Assembly: GCF_002105755.1 (NCBI RefSeq)
Contig: NZ_CP020821.1
Coordinates: forward strand, 1,054,001-1,118,000
Length of the DNA: 64,000 nt
Direction of reading: 5' to 3'
Origin: Mycobacterium colombiense CECT 3035
GTDB lineage: Bacteria > Actinomycetota > Actinomycetes > Mycobacteriales > Mycobacteriaceae
The notes under the pieces are model-generated. The model searched no databases. It had not been told where the DNA came from and saw nothing but the letters and a program-made list of their open reading frames with translations. The translations under genes and the position numbers were made by a program. Shown here one piece after another: positions 54,585 to 63,555 of this stretch (within the stretch, counting starts at the first letter, position 1; every line of letters begins with the position of its first letter).

Positions 54585-56204
54585 CTGCTGGAGACGGTTC
54601 AACAGCTATTGCGGCAGCGTCGCGACGACGACAGCCCGGCGCTCGCCCACGGCGAGGCGACGTGGACCTGGCGCCAACACCTCGCCGAGGCGGAGGCTGA
54701 GGCCGCCGCGCTCATCGAACTCGCGGACCCGGCGCGCCCGCTGCATGTCGGTGCGGCGCTTGGCAATTCACCGGCGATGTTGCGGGCCATGGCCGCGGCC
54801 GCGCTTGGCGGCTACGTACTGTGCGGCCTCAACACCACGCGGCGCGGTGCCGGATTGCTAGCCGACATCCGGCGATCCGACTGCCAGCTGCTGCTCGTCG
54901 ACCCCGACCATCTCGAACTGCTGGAGGGATTGGACCTCAACGGCATTCAGGTGCTCGACGTGACCGGCGCACGCTACGCCGAAGCCGTGGCCGCGGCGCC
55001 CCCGCTGGTCCCCGTTCGCGAGGTGGCCGCCGCCGACACCCTGATGATGATCTTCACCTCGGGCACCAGCGGTGACCCGAAGGTGGTGCGGTTCGCCCAC
55101 GGCATGGCGATCATGTGCGGTGCAAGCCTGATCTATCAGTACGACGTCACCGCCGACGACGTCTGCTACCTGTCCATGCCGCTCTTCCATTCCAATGGCG
55201 TCGCCGCCGGGTGGGCCGTCGCCATCGGCAGCGGGGCCACCATGGTGCCGGCCCGGTTCTCGCCGTCGCGCTTTCTCGACGATGTCCGCCGCTACCGGGT
55301 GACCTACCTGAACTACGTCGGCAAGCCGCTGGCGTTGATCCTGTCCACCCCCGAGCGTCCCGACGACGCCGACAACACGCTGCGGGTGGCGTTCGGCAAC
55401 GAGGCCACTGATCGCGATATCGCGGAATTCGCAAGGCGGTTCGGCTGCCGGGTGATCGACAGCTTCGGCTCCAGCGAATTCGCGGTCATCGTGGTGCGCG
55501 AGGACGGCACCCCGCCCGGCTCCATCGGCAAGCCGTACCCCGGCGTGAGCATCTACAACTCGACGACGCTGCAAGAGTGCGAGACCGCGCGGTTTGACGC
55601 GCACGGGGCGCTGGCCAATTTCGATGACGCCGTCGGTGAACTGGTCAACACCCAGGGCGCGGGGCCGTTCGCCGGCTACTACAACGACCCGGCCGCCACC
55701 GCCGAGCGGATGCGGCACGGGATGTATTGGTCCGGCGATCTGGCCTACCGCGACGCCGACGGCTGGATCTATCTCGCCGGGCGGACCGCCGACTGGATGC
55801 GGGTGGATGGGGAGAACCTGGCGGCCGGCCCGATCGAGCGGATTCTGGCACGGCTGCCCGAGGTCAGCCAGGTCGCCGTCTACGCGGTGCCCGACGAGCG
55901 GGTGGGCGACCAGGTGATGGCCGCCCTGGTGCTGCGGCCCGGGGCCAGCCTGCAGCCGGAGGATTTCGCGAAATTCCTTGCCGCCCAAGCCGATCTGTCC
56001 CCGAAGGCGTGGCCGCGCCACGTCCGCATCAACGATCGGTTGCCCTCGACCGCGACCAACAAGATCCTCAAGCGGGCGCTGATCGCCGCGGGCGTCACGG
56101 CGCAGGACGGTGTGTTGTGGACGCGGCCCGCGCGCGGCACCGGCTACGCCCTGGCGGGTGACAGCGCCGACGGCCGCGACATCGGCCCTCGGGTCGTGAG
56201 CTAG
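54585..56204 (+). CDS. Acyl-CoA ligase (FadD17-like)
   Basis: This AMP-forming ligase has the P-loop MMIFTSGTSGDPK near residue 148, the CYLSMPLFHSNGVAAGWAVA segment, and SFGSSEFAV. The YWSGDLAYRDADGWIYLAGR and DWMRVDGENL motifs follow, with C-terminal Lys in ATNKILKR. These segments follow mycobacterial FadD17, which lies beside fadE26-fadE27. The true start is unclear. The conserved N-terminus (LLETVQQLLRQRRDDD) is open only from CTG 54585/54588, spaced 6-9 bases from GAGAGGAAG, while TTG 54609 would cut it. It closes the igr-like operon. Confidence 0.87.
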   Translation: MLETVQQLLRQRRDDDSPALAHGEATWTWRQHLAEAEAEAAALIELADPARPLHVGAALGNSPAMLRAMAAAALGGYVLCGLNTTRRGAGLLADIRRSDCQLLLVDPDHLELLEGLDLNGIQVLDVTGARYAEAVAAAPPLVPVREVAAADTLMMIFTSGTSGDPKVVRFAHGMAIMCGASLIYQYDVTADDVCYLSMPLFHSNGVAAGWAVAIGSGATMVPARFSPSRFLDDVRRYRVTYLNYVGKPLALILSTPERPDDADNTLRVAFGNEATDRDIAEFARRFGCRVIDSFGSSEFAVIVVREDGTPPGSIGKPYPGVSIYNSTTLQECETARFDAHGALANFDDAVGELVNTQGAGPFAGYYNDPAATAERMRHGMYWSGDLAYRDADGWIYLAGRTADWMRVDGENLAAGPIERILARLPEVSQVAVYAVPDERVGDQVMAALVLRPGASLQPEDFAKFLAAQADLSPKAWPRHVRINDRLPSTATNKILKRALIAAGVTAQDGVLWTRPARGTGYALAGDSADGRDIGPRVVS

Positions 56205-56213
56205 CGGGCCGGC

Positions 56214-57071
56214 TCAGCCCGCTTCCTCGGGGGCCGGGGCCTCGCCGAAGCGCGCCAGCACCAGGGTCCCGGACACCGCGACGGCGAACCCCGCGATCAC
56301 CAGCCAGCCGAGGCCGTCGCGCGCGGTGTCACCCAGCCACACCACCCCGACGAACGCCGGCGCCAGCGTTTCGCCGACCACCATCCCCGCGACGGCCGTG
56401 GTCACCGATCCGCGGTGTAACGCGGAGGTGAGCAACAGAAACCCCGCGGCGCCACCCGCGGCCGCCGCGTACAGGGCGGGGTTGGTGTAGAAGGAGCGTT
56501 CGGTGGGATCGATCGCGTCCACCAGGCGCACGCCGACCTCGACGACGCCGAAACCGGTTCCGGCGCCCAACCCCAATACGAGGGCACGGGCACGGTCGGG
56601 CAGACGTCCCGCGGCGGCGCCGCCGGCGAAAATCGCGGCCACCACGCCCAGCAGGGCCCAGCCGAGTCCGGCCGGGGCGTGCCGAAAGTGGCCCGGCCCG
56701 GCGGCGAGGGCGAGGGCGACCAGGCTGGCGCAGACGACGCCGACGGCCGTCCACTCGGACGACGACAAGCGCGCCGAGAGCACCGACGCCGCGACGACGC
56801 CGGTGACCGCGATCGAGGCGGCCAGCGCCGCCGCGACCACATAGATCGGGACGAGGCGCAGCGCCGCGACCTGCAGCGCAAACCCGGCGACGTCCAGGCC
56901 GACACCGGCCAGATAGCGCCACTGGCGCACCGCGCGCAGCAGCAACACCGCGTCCACCCCCGAGCCGCTGCCGGCTTCCACCGAGCGCGTCCCCGCCGCT
57001 TGCAGCACGGTCGCCGTCCCGTAGCAAAGCGAGCAACCCAGCGCGAGGAGGAAGCCGATCAGCACACCCAC
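56214..57071 (-). CDS. EamA/DMT-type membrane transporter
   Basis: This 285-residue protein has about nine to ten hydrophobic helices arranged as two EamA-like halves, from VGVLIGFLLALGCSLCYGTA to LVIAGFAVAVSGTLVLARF. It resembles drug/metabolite or magnesium-type exporters of the DMT superfamily. The start is taken at GTG 57071 (or 57065); the very long upstream reading crosses the divergent promoter and is not real. It is convergent with the acyl-CoA ligase, 9 bp apart. The substrate is unknown. Confidence 0.8.
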   Translation of the reverse strand: MGVLIGFLLALGCSLCYGTATVLQAAGTRSVEAGSGSGVDAVLLLRAVRQWRYLAGVGLDVAGFALQVAALRLVPIYVVAAALAASIAVTGVVAASVLSARLSSSEWTAVGVVCASLVALALAAGPGHFRHAPAGLGWALLGVVAAIFAGGAAAGRLPDRARALVLGLGAGTGFGVVEVGVRLVDAIDPTERSFYTNPALYAAAAGGAAGFLLLTSALHRGSVTTAVAGMVVGETLAPAFVGVVWLGDTARDGLGWLVIAGFAVAVSGTLVLARFGEAPAPEEAG

Positions 57072-57248
57072 CGACAGTAGGCGACCGGCGTCGTGCGGCG
57101 GGCCGGCGCGGCGGATGATCCTGCAAATCACCTGAACAAACGTTTGGGCCCCGCGGGCCCGGGGCACCTCACAGGTATCCCTCGCCACAGCGGAAAATCG
57201 AGCACCGAACGGCCAGTGAACGGCTGAGATTTCCCTGTGTGCGCGTTG

Positions 57249-57320
57249 TACATATGTATAAACCTGTGCGACAACCACATTCGAAACCATGTTTAGAGTC
57301 GGTGTACAACTGTGTACTCT
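57249..57320 (+). promoter_or_regulatory. Promoter with palindromic operators for the desaturase operon
   Basis: A perfect 10-bp palindrome TACATATGTA lies at 57249-57258, and an inverted repeat GTACA-ACTG-TGTAC at 57304-57317. The second overlaps a -10 box TACTCT (57315-57320, matching TANNNT). The -10 is 6 bases from the ATG at 57327, and no ribosome site precedes that ATG, so the transcript is probably leaderless. The repressor is unknown; a TetR-type fatty-acid sensor is a reasonable guess. Confidence 0.5.
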
Positions 57321-57326
57321 GGCGCT

Positions 57327-58424
57327 ATGGCTGAACGCGGCGCCCAGCCCCACGTCCCCCGGGGACGTCGGCTGTTCCTGCGGGCGGTGCGGCGGCTGTT
57401 CAGCCCGCTTCAGCCCGACGATTACCTCGAGATGATCAATCCGCTGTGGACCACCAAGGAACTGCGCGGCAAGGTCGACCGCATCGAGCCGGAGGGTTCC
57501 GAAGCGGCCAGCGTTCTCATTCGTCCCGGCTACGAATGGCCCGGTCACAAGCCCGGTCAGTACGTGCGGCTCGGCGTGGTGATCGACGGCGTCTACCACT
57601 GGCGTGCGTATTCGCTCACCTCCGATCCGACGCCCGAGGACGGGCTGATCAGCGTGACGCCCAAGAAGGTCGACGGCGGCGTGGTCTCGCCGTACCTGGT
57701 GCAGAAGATTCAACCGGGAGACCTGGTTCGGCTCGGTGAGATCGAGGGCGTGTTCACCCTGCCCGAGCCGCTGCCGGCCAAGCTGCTGTTCATCAGCGCC
57801 GGCAGCGGCATCACCCCGATCATCAGCATGCTGCGCAGCCTCGACCATCATGATCAGCTGGCCGACGCGGTGGTCATTCACTCCACCCGCACCCGCGAAC
57901 AAACCATGTTCCTGTCCGCGCTCGAAGAACTCGACCGCCGGCACGAGGGGATGCGGCTGGACCTGCGCCTCACCTCCGAGCGTGGCCGGCTCGGGCCGGA
58001 CAACCTGGACGAGGCATGTCCGGACTGGCGCGAACGTGAGGCCTTCTGCTCGGGCCCCGGCGAGATGCTCGACGCGCTGATCGAGCACTGGGAAAACAAC
58101 GGCGATCGCGACCGCCTGCACTTCGAACGGTTCCAGCCCAAGATCGGCGGCGACGCGAACGCCGGCGAGGGCGGCACGGTGTGCTTCCTGGACAGCGAGA
58201 AATCCGTCGAATGTGACGGCGCCACATCGATTTTGGAGTCGGGGGAGCAGGCCGGGCTCAACCTCGCCCACGGTTGCCGAATCGGAATTTGCCATACCTG
58301 TGTGGGAACGCTGAAGTCGGGAAAGCTGCGTGACCTGCGCTCAGGTGAAGTGACCGAGCCCACCGGGCAGGACGTCCGGATCTGCATCAACACCGCCGAG
58401 GGCGACGTCGAACTCGAATTGTGA
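57327..58424 (+). CDS. Ferredoxin-NADPH reductase for acyl desaturase (Rv3230c-like)
   Basis: This 365-residue fusion reductase has an FAD domain (PGQYVRLGVVIDGVYHWRAY, then SLTSD), an NAD(P) domain (KLLFISAGSGITPIISMLRS) and a C-terminal plant-type 2Fe-2S domain. The cluster motif is CRIGICHTCVGTLKSG, with a fourth Cys in VRICINTAEG. It passes electrons from NADPH to the desaturase encoded 16 bp downstream, as the Rv3230c-DesA3 pair does for stearoyl-CoA. ATG 57327 is favoured because it fits the leaderless promoter. Confidence 0.93.
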   Translation: MAERGAQPHVPRGRRLFLRAVRRLFSPLQPDDYLEMINPLWTTKELRGKVDRIEPEGSEAASVLIRPGYEWPGHKPGQYVRLGVVIDGVYHWRAYSLTSDPTPEDGLISVTPKKVDGGVVSPYLVQKIQPGDLVRLGEIEGVFTLPEPLPAKLLFISAGSGITPIISMLRSLDHHDQLADAVVIHSTRTREQTMFLSALEELDRRHEGMRLDLRLTSERGRLGPDNLDEACPDWREREAFCSGPGEMLDALIEHWENNGDRDRLHFERFQPKIGGDANAGEGGTVCFLDSEKSVECDGATSILESGEQAGLNLAHGCRIGICHTCVGTLKSGKLRDLRSGEVTEPTGQDVRICINTAEGDVELEL

Positions 58425-58440
58425 TCGAAAGGAGCGGCTT

Positions 58441-59850
58441 GTGACGACCGCTGTGAAGAAATCCGGGGGAGAAAGCCCATTGGCCCGGCTGAGCGAGCAG
58501 GAAATCGAAAAGCTCGCCAAAGAACTGGATGCCATCCATGACGAGGTCTTCGCCGACCTCGGGGAGCGGGACCGCCGCTACATCAAGACCGTCATCTCGG
58601 CCCAGCGGCAGATCGTGGTGCTGGGCCGGGTGCTGTTGTTGGCCTCGCGGTCGAAGACGGCGTGGGCGCTGGGCACCGCGTGCCTCGGCATGGCCAAGAT
58701 CCTGGAGAACATGGAGATCGGCCACAACGTCATGCACGGCCAATGGGATTGGATGAACGATCCCGACATCCATTCCTCGGTGTGGGACTGGGACACCGCG
58801 TCCACCGCCGAGGCATGGAAACACTCACACAACTACATTCACCACACGTACACCAACATCCAGGGCAAGGATAAGGACCTCGGCTACGAGCTGCTGCGGA
58901 TCGACCCCAGTCAGAAGTGGGTCCCGCGGTACCTGTTTCAGCCGATCTCGAACATCCTGCTGATGCTGCTCTTCGAGTGGGGTGTGGCCATTCATGATAT
59001 GGACATCGACGCGATACGCAAGCGCGAGAAGCCGTGGTCGGAGGTGCGCAAGGACCTCAAGGGCATCAGCGGCAAGGCACGCGCGCAGATCATCAAGGAC
59101 TACATCGGGTGGCCCATGATCAGCGCTGGCGCATTCGCCTTGGCACAGCTGGCTTTTCGCGGCCGGATCGAACAACCGGCGCAGTCACGCCTGGGCAAGC
59201 GGCTGCGCAAGGTGTCGAACAAGGGTCGCGTCGGGGCCCTTGCCGGTTTCCTCGACAAGACCATGCCCGGCGTGGAAAGCACTTATCTGCGAACCTTGGG
59301 CGCCGACGCCGTCGCCAACCTCATGCGCAACGTGTGGTCGAACGCCATCATCTTCTGCGGCCACTTTCCCGACCAGGCCTACAGCTTCACTCAGGAAGAG
59401 GTCGAGGACGAGACCCGCGGCGGTTGGTACTTGCGCCAGTTGCTCGGCGCCGCGAACATCGAGGGCAGCCCGCTGTTCCACATCATCAGCGGCAATCTGG
59501 GCTATCAGGTTGAACACCACCTCTATCCCGACATGCCGAGCAGTCGTTACTCGGAGATCGCGCCCAAGATCAAGGACATCTGCGAACGCTATGAACTGCC
59601 TTACAACTCCGGCCCATTCGGGAAGCAGTGGCTGATGGTGCAGCGCACCATCTTGCGGCTCGCCTTCCCGGGCGGCAAGCCGAGGCCGAAACCGGGACCG
59701 TACCGCAGCCAGGACTCCCGGGTGGAAGCGCAGCGGCCCAGTGAGGGCGCCCGGTTCCGTGACCGCGTCCCCGCCGAACACCCGGCGGCCGGCCCCGAAC
59801 ACGACTCCGGTGGTGTCGAGGTGCAGCCCCCGCCGCGTGGCAAGGACTGA
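58441..59850 (+). CDS. desA3: Membrane acyl-CoA delta-9 desaturase (DesA3-type)
   Basis: This 469-residue di-iron desaturase has His boxes HNVMH (95-99), HSHNYIHH (128-135) and QVEHH near 359. Hydrophobic spans include the ISNILLMLLFEWGVAIHD region. It starts at GTG 58441 with AAAGGAG 8 bp upstream. It would convert stearoyl-CoA to oleoyl-CoA with the reductase upstream. The C-terminus carries a hydrophilic Pro/Arg/Glu-rich tail of about 50 residues from residue 415, making it longer than the roughly 427-residue DesA3 I know. The symbol is given by family resemblance and operon. Confidence 0.9.
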   Translation: MTTAVKKSGGESPLARLSEQEIEKLAKELDAIHDEVFADLGERDRRYIKTVISAQRQIVVLGRVLLLASRSKTAWALGTACLGMAKILENMEIGHNVMHGQWDWMNDPDIHSSVWDWDTASTAEAWKHSHNYIHHTYTNIQGKDKDLGYELLRIDPSQKWVPRYLFQPISNILLMLLFEWGVAIHDMDIDAIRKREKPWSEVRKDLKGISGKARAQIIKDYIGWPMISAGAFALAQLAFRGRIEQPAQSRLGKRLRKVSNKGRVGALAGFLDKTMPGVESTYLRTLGADAVANLMRNVWSNAIIFCGHFPDQAYSFTQEEVEDETRGGWYLRQLLGAANIEGSPLFHIISGNLGYQVEHHLYPDMPSSRYSEIAPKIKDICERYELPYNSGPFGKQWLMVQRTILRLAFPGGKPRPKPGPYRSQDSRVEAQRPSEGARFRDRVPAEHPAAGPEHDSGGVEVQPPPRGKD

Positions 59851-59948
59851 CACCGCCCGGACCCTCATCGGGATTCTTGATCGCCGGCATCGGCGATCCC
59901 GATAGCCGCGGAGCACCGCGCCCGCCTCTTGGCGCCTTGAATGGGGTG

Positions 59949-60671
59949 ATGGAACTCGAATCGCAGATCGCGCTGGTCACGGGTGGCACTGCCGGAATCG
60001 GCCTCGAATCGGCCCGACTGCTGGCCGGCGAGGGAGCCGAGGTGGTGATCTCGGGACGCGACGTTGAGCGCGGTGCCCGCGCCGTCACCGAAATCGATGG
60101 CAAGGTCAGGTTCGTCCGGGCCGATCTGGCCGACATGGGCTCGATCGACGAGCTGGTGAGCGAAGCCGGAGCGGTGGACATACTCGTCAACAACGCCGGC
60201 GCCTTTCCGGTCGCGCCCACCGTCGGGCAGGATGTCGCCCGGTTCGAGGCGATGTTCGACACGAACGTGCGGGGCGCCTACTTTTTGGTCGCTCGACTCG
60301 TCCCGGGCATGATCGCCCGGCAGCGCGGCAGCATCGTCAACATCACGTCCCTGGCGGCGGACAAAGGGATGCCGGGGGCATCGGTTTACGGCGCGACGAA
60401 GGCGGCGCTGGCATCGCTGACCCGCACCTGGGCCGCCGAATTCGGTCCGCACGGTGTCAGGGTGAACAGCGTGTCGCCGGGCCCCACGCGCACTGCGGGT
60501 GTCCTGGCGGAGTGGGGAGAGTCCATCGAGGACATCGCCGCTGCTCTCCCGCTGCGCCGCACCGCGCGCCCGGCCGAGATCGCGCAGGCGGTGCTGTTCC
60601 TGGTGTCACCGCGGGCCAGCTACGTCACCGGATCGACGCTCTACGTCGACGGCGGCGGGACCGCTGGCTGA
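59949..60671 (+). CDS. Short-chain dehydrogenase/reductase
   Basis: This 240-residue classical SDR has TGGTAGIG near residues 12-19, ILVNNAGAFP near 80, and the active site Ser (VNITSLA) with YGATK. It ends SPRASYVTGSTLYVDGGG. ATG 59949 gives the standard N-terminus ELESQIALVTGG; a longer frame starts at 59877. It lies 98 bp after the desaturase and could share its transcript. The substrate is unknown. Confidence 0.9.
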   Translation: MELESQIALVTGGTAGIGLESARLLAGEGAEVVISGRDVERGARAVTEIDGKVRFVRADLADMGSIDELVSEAGAVDILVNNAGAFPVAPTVGQDVARFEAMFDTNVRGAYFLVARLVPGMIARQRGSIVNITSLAADKGMPGASVYGATKAALASLTRTWAAEFGPHGVRVNSVSPGPTRTAGVLAEWGESIEDIAAALPLRRTARPAEIAQAVLFLVSPRASYVTGSTLYVDGGGTAG

Positions 60672-60722
60672 ACATGCACCGAATCTGAACCATTTTCCCG
60701 GACCTGTCGTGGATCATCATCG

Positions 60723-62090
60723 ATGATGCGCCCCGTCCGCAGTCCCGCTAGCGAAGGCACCGAGGCGCCGGAAGCTCCCGGCGGCTACGGATTTCCCGCG
60801 CGGCTGTGGCGCCTACTGGACAAGCATCCGCCCCCGGGCGTCCGGCGGGCACAACGGTGGCGCAGCCCGTTGCGCGGGCCTTGGCTGACATCGGTCTTCG
60901 GTTCGGTGCTGCTGGTGACGCTGCCGGTCGTCATCGTCACCGGCCTGCTGTCGTACATCGCCTATGGGCCCCGGTTCGGCCAGGCCATTCCCGGCGACGT
61001 CGGCTGGCTGAAGCTGCCGACGTTCGATTGGCCCACCCGTCCGTCGTGGCTGTATCGGCTGACCCAAGGGCTGCACGTCGGGCTCGGCCTGATCTTGATC
61101 CCGGTGGTGCTGGCCAAGCTGTGGTCGGTGCTGCCCAGGCTGTTCGTGTGGCCGCCCGCCCGGTCCATAGCCCAACTGCTGGAACGGGTTTCGCTGCTGA
61201 TGCTGGTCGGGGGCGTCCTGTTCGAAATCGTCACCGGCGTGTTGAACATCCAGTACGACTACATCTTCGGGTTCAGCTTCTACACCGCGCACTACTTCGG
61301 GGCGTGGGTGTTCATCACCGGGTTCGTGGTGCATATCGCGATCAAGCTCCCGAAAATGTGGGCCGGTCTGCGCTCGATCTCCGTGCGCGAGGTCTTCCAC
61401 ACCGGGCGCGCGGGCACCAGAGCCCAGGCGTGGGAGCCGGACGGACTGGTCGCCCCCGAACCGCGGCCCGCGACCATGAGTCGTCGCGGCGCGCTGGCGC
61501 TGGTGGGCGGCGGCGCGCTGTTCATCGCGGTGATCACGGCGGGCCAGACGTTGGGTGGCTTCGCCCGCCCGGCCGCGCTGCTGCTGCCGCGGGGGCGCAC
61601 CCGCGGGGCCGGACCCAACGATTTCGAGATCAACCGGACCGCGGTGGCGGCCGGGATCTCCGCCGAGAACACCGGCGAACGCTGGCGGCTTCACCTCAGC
61701 GGCGGCTCCCGGCCCCAGGCATTGGGCCGCGCCGCGCTGCTGGCCATGCCGCAGCACACCGCGGTGCTGCCGATCGCCTGCGTGGAGGGCTGGTCGACCA
61801 CACAACGCTGGACCGGCGTGCGGCTGGCGGATCTGGCCCGGCTGGCCGGAGTACCGGCGCCGGAATCGGCGCACGTGACATCGTTGGAGCGCTCGGGCGC
61901 GTTCGGCCGGGCCACCCTGCAGGGAAGCCAGGTGCTGCACCCCGACGCGCTGCTGGCCCTGCGTGTCAACGGCACCGACCTGTCACCGGATCACGGCTTC
62001 CCGGCGCGCATCATCGTGCCGGCGCTGCCCGGGGTGCACAACACCAAGTGGGTGGAGTCCATCGCGTTTCAGGGCGCCGCGAATGCCTGA
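60723..62090 (+). CDS. Membrane-anchored sulfite oxidase/YedY-like molybdoenzyme
   Basis: This 455-residue protein has an N-terminal half with about four membrane helices (FGSVLLVTLPVVIVTGLLSY, GLHVGLGLILIPVVLAKLW, SLLMLVGGVLFEIVTGVLNI, WVFITGFVVHIAI), whose pattern recalls cytochrome b-type domains. A further helix, MSRRGALALVGGGALFIAV, precedes a molybdopterin domain of the sulfite oxidase/YedY fold. The presumed Mo ligand is Cys near 352 in PIACVEGWSTTQRW, followed by HGFPARIIVPALPGVHNTKW. It may couple a quinone pool to an oxidoreductase reaction. It overlaps a small membrane protein gene by 8 bp. Confidence 0.87.
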   Translation: MMRPVRSPASEGTEAPEAPGGYGFPARLWRLLDKHPPPGVRRAQRWRSPLRGPWLTSVFGSVLLVTLPVVIVTGLLSYIAYGPRFGQAIPGDVGWLKLPTFDWPTRPSWLYRLTQGLHVGLGLILIPVVLAKLWSVLPRLFVWPPARSIAQLLERVSLLMLVGGVLFEIVTGVLNIQYDYIFGFSFYTAHYFGAWVFITGFVVHIAIKLPKMWAGLRSISVREVFHTGRAGTRAQAWEPDGLVAPEPRPATMSRRGALALVGGGALFIAVITAGQTLGGFARPAALLLPRGRTRGAGPNDFEINRTAVAAGISAENTGERWRLHLSGGSRPQALGRAALLAMPQHTAVLPIACVEGWSTTQRWTGVRLADLARLAGVPAPESAHVTSLERSGAFGRATLQGSQVLHPDALLALRVNGTDLSPDHGFPARIIVPALPGVHNTKWVESIAFQGAANA

Positions 62091-62559
62091 CTTCCGAGCG
62101 GGTTTCGCCAAGGCCTACGGCTCCCACCCATTGCATCTGCTGATCCTGCTCGCCGGGTTCGCGCTCCTGGGTTACGTGGTGGCCACCGTCGATCCGGTCA
62201 CGCTGTGGAATCCGCGGGTGTGGTGGCAGTCGATCATCGTGTGGTTCGCCGCGGCCATCGTCGTCCACGACCTGGTGCTGTTCCCCGTCTACGCGCTCCT
62301 CGACGGGCTGCTGTCACGGGCCGTCGTCCGCCCGGAACCGCCACGCGTGCCGGTGGTCAATCACATCCGGGTGCCCGCGCTGGGAGCGGGTCTGACGCTG
62401 TTGGTGTTCCTTCCTGGAATCATTAGGCAGGGTGCGGCCACCTATTCGGCCGCGACGGGCCAGACCCAGGACCCCTACCTTGGGCGCTGGTTGCTGTTGA
62501 CCGGGGCGATGTTCGGGGTCAGCGCCGTGATCTACGCGGTCCGCGTCGTCAGGCGGTGA
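62083..62559 (+). CDS. Small membrane protein coupled to the molybdoenzyme
   Basis: This 158-residue protein has four predicted membrane helices (LHLLILLAGFALLGYVVATV, SIIVWFAAAIVVHDLVLFPV, GLTLLVFLPGIIRQG, WLLLTGAMFGVSAVIYAVRV). It overlaps the end of the molybdoenzyme gene by 8 bp, so both are probably co-translated. A membrane-anchor or electron-transfer partner role is inferred. It contains two histidines near helices (HPLHLLILL, VVHDLVLF) that could bind heme, but this is uncertain. It overlaps the convergent hydrolase gene by 28 bp. Confidence 0.8.
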   Translation: MPDFRAGFAKAYGSHPLHLLILLAGFALLGYVVATVDPVTLWNPRVWWQSIIVWFAAAIVVHDLVLFPVYALLDGLLSRAVVRPEPPRVPVVNHIRVPALGAGLTLLVFLPGIIRQGAATYSAATGQTQDPYLGRWLLLTGAMFGVSAVIYAVRVVRR

Positions 62560-63413
62560 ACCGCCGCGGCGATTTCGGCGGGATGGTCCTCTTGCAGAAA
62601 ATGCTTGGCGGGCAACAGGATCGGGTCCGCGACACCCGCCGCGCGCTGCGCCTGGATGCCGTACCGCCGCCAGGGGAGCATCGCGTCGCGAGAACCCCAG
62701 ATGACCTGCACGGGATAGCGTGCCGGGCGCACCGCGTCGAGGTAGCGCTGCTGCTTGGCGGCGGTCAGTTCGAAGCCGCGCATGATTTTCAGGAACGCCC
62801 TCCCGCCATCGTCGCCGAACAGCAGCGGCGGCCAGCAGGCCAGTTCGGCGGCCGGGATCTGCCGACTCACCCCGACCAGGCGCATGATCGCCGCGAAGGC
62901 GCCGGGCACGCGCATCGAGGCCAACCAGGCTTCGCCGAGGCCGCGATGCGCGAACGGTTCCATGGGCCATGGCCGGTGGAACGACTGCACTTCGACGATG
63001 GTGTTCAGCAGCGTCAACGACAACATCCGCTCGGGCACGGCGTGAGCCACCTCGAATCCGACGGGCCCGCCGATGTCATGCACCACGAGGTGGAACCGGT
63101 CGAGCCGCAACGCGTCGATCGCGCTGAGCAGCCATTGGCCGAGCCCGGTCCAGGAGTAGTCGGCGTCGTCGGGCCGGTCGGCGAACCCGAGCCCCGGCAG
63201 ATCGACCGCGATGCCGCGTAACCCCCGCGCGCCCAGTTCCGGCACGACCTTGCGATACAGGTAGGCCGAGGCGGGGACGCCGTGCACGCAGACGACCGGT
63301 GGCGCGTCGAGCGGGCCCGCCTCGAGCACGAACGATGCGATGCCGCCGGCTTTGAAGGTGCGCCCCGAGGACCGATGAGCCGCGAGCAACCGGGTGACGT
63401 GCGCGGCGCTCAT
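62532..63413 (-). CDS. Alpha/beta hydrolase, haloalkane dehalogenase-like
   Basis: This 293-residue hydrolase has an Asp nucleophile, Asp113 in VVHDIGGPVG, and catalytic His near 271 in PAKHFLQEDHP, as in haloalkane dehalogenases. The oxyanion loop reads HGVPASAYLYRK. The halide-binding Trp that normally follows the nucleophile is Ile here, and the usual Asn of HGNP is Val. True dehalogenase activity is therefore doubtful; an epoxide or ester substrate is possible. It is convergent with the small membrane protein and divergent from the LysR gene. Confidence 0.85.
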   Translation of the reverse strand: MSAAHVTRLLAAHRSSGRTFKAGGIASFVLEAGPLDAPPVVCVHGVPASAYLYRKVVPELGARGLRGIAVDLPGLGFADRPDDADYSWTGLGQWLLSAIDALRLDRFHLVVHDIGGPVGFEVAHAVPERMLSLTLLNTIVEVQSFHRPWPMEPFAHRGLGEAWLASMRVPGAFAAIMRLVGVSRQIPAAELACWPPLLFGDDGGRAFLKIMRGFELTAAKQQRYLDAVRPARYPVQVIWGSRDAMLPWRRYGIQAQRAAGVADPILLPAKHFLQEDHPAEIAAAVHRLTTRTA

Positions 63414-63555
63414 GTGGCCGGCTCCGTGTCAGGCATCCATCCATACAACCCGATGGCCGGGCACCGACGTCGCTATCGCCCATTTCGATTCGCGATGGCC
63501 GCCATCGGCCGGCGTAATGGAACAGCCGCGGGCCGTCGTCGTGTTGGTGTACGGC

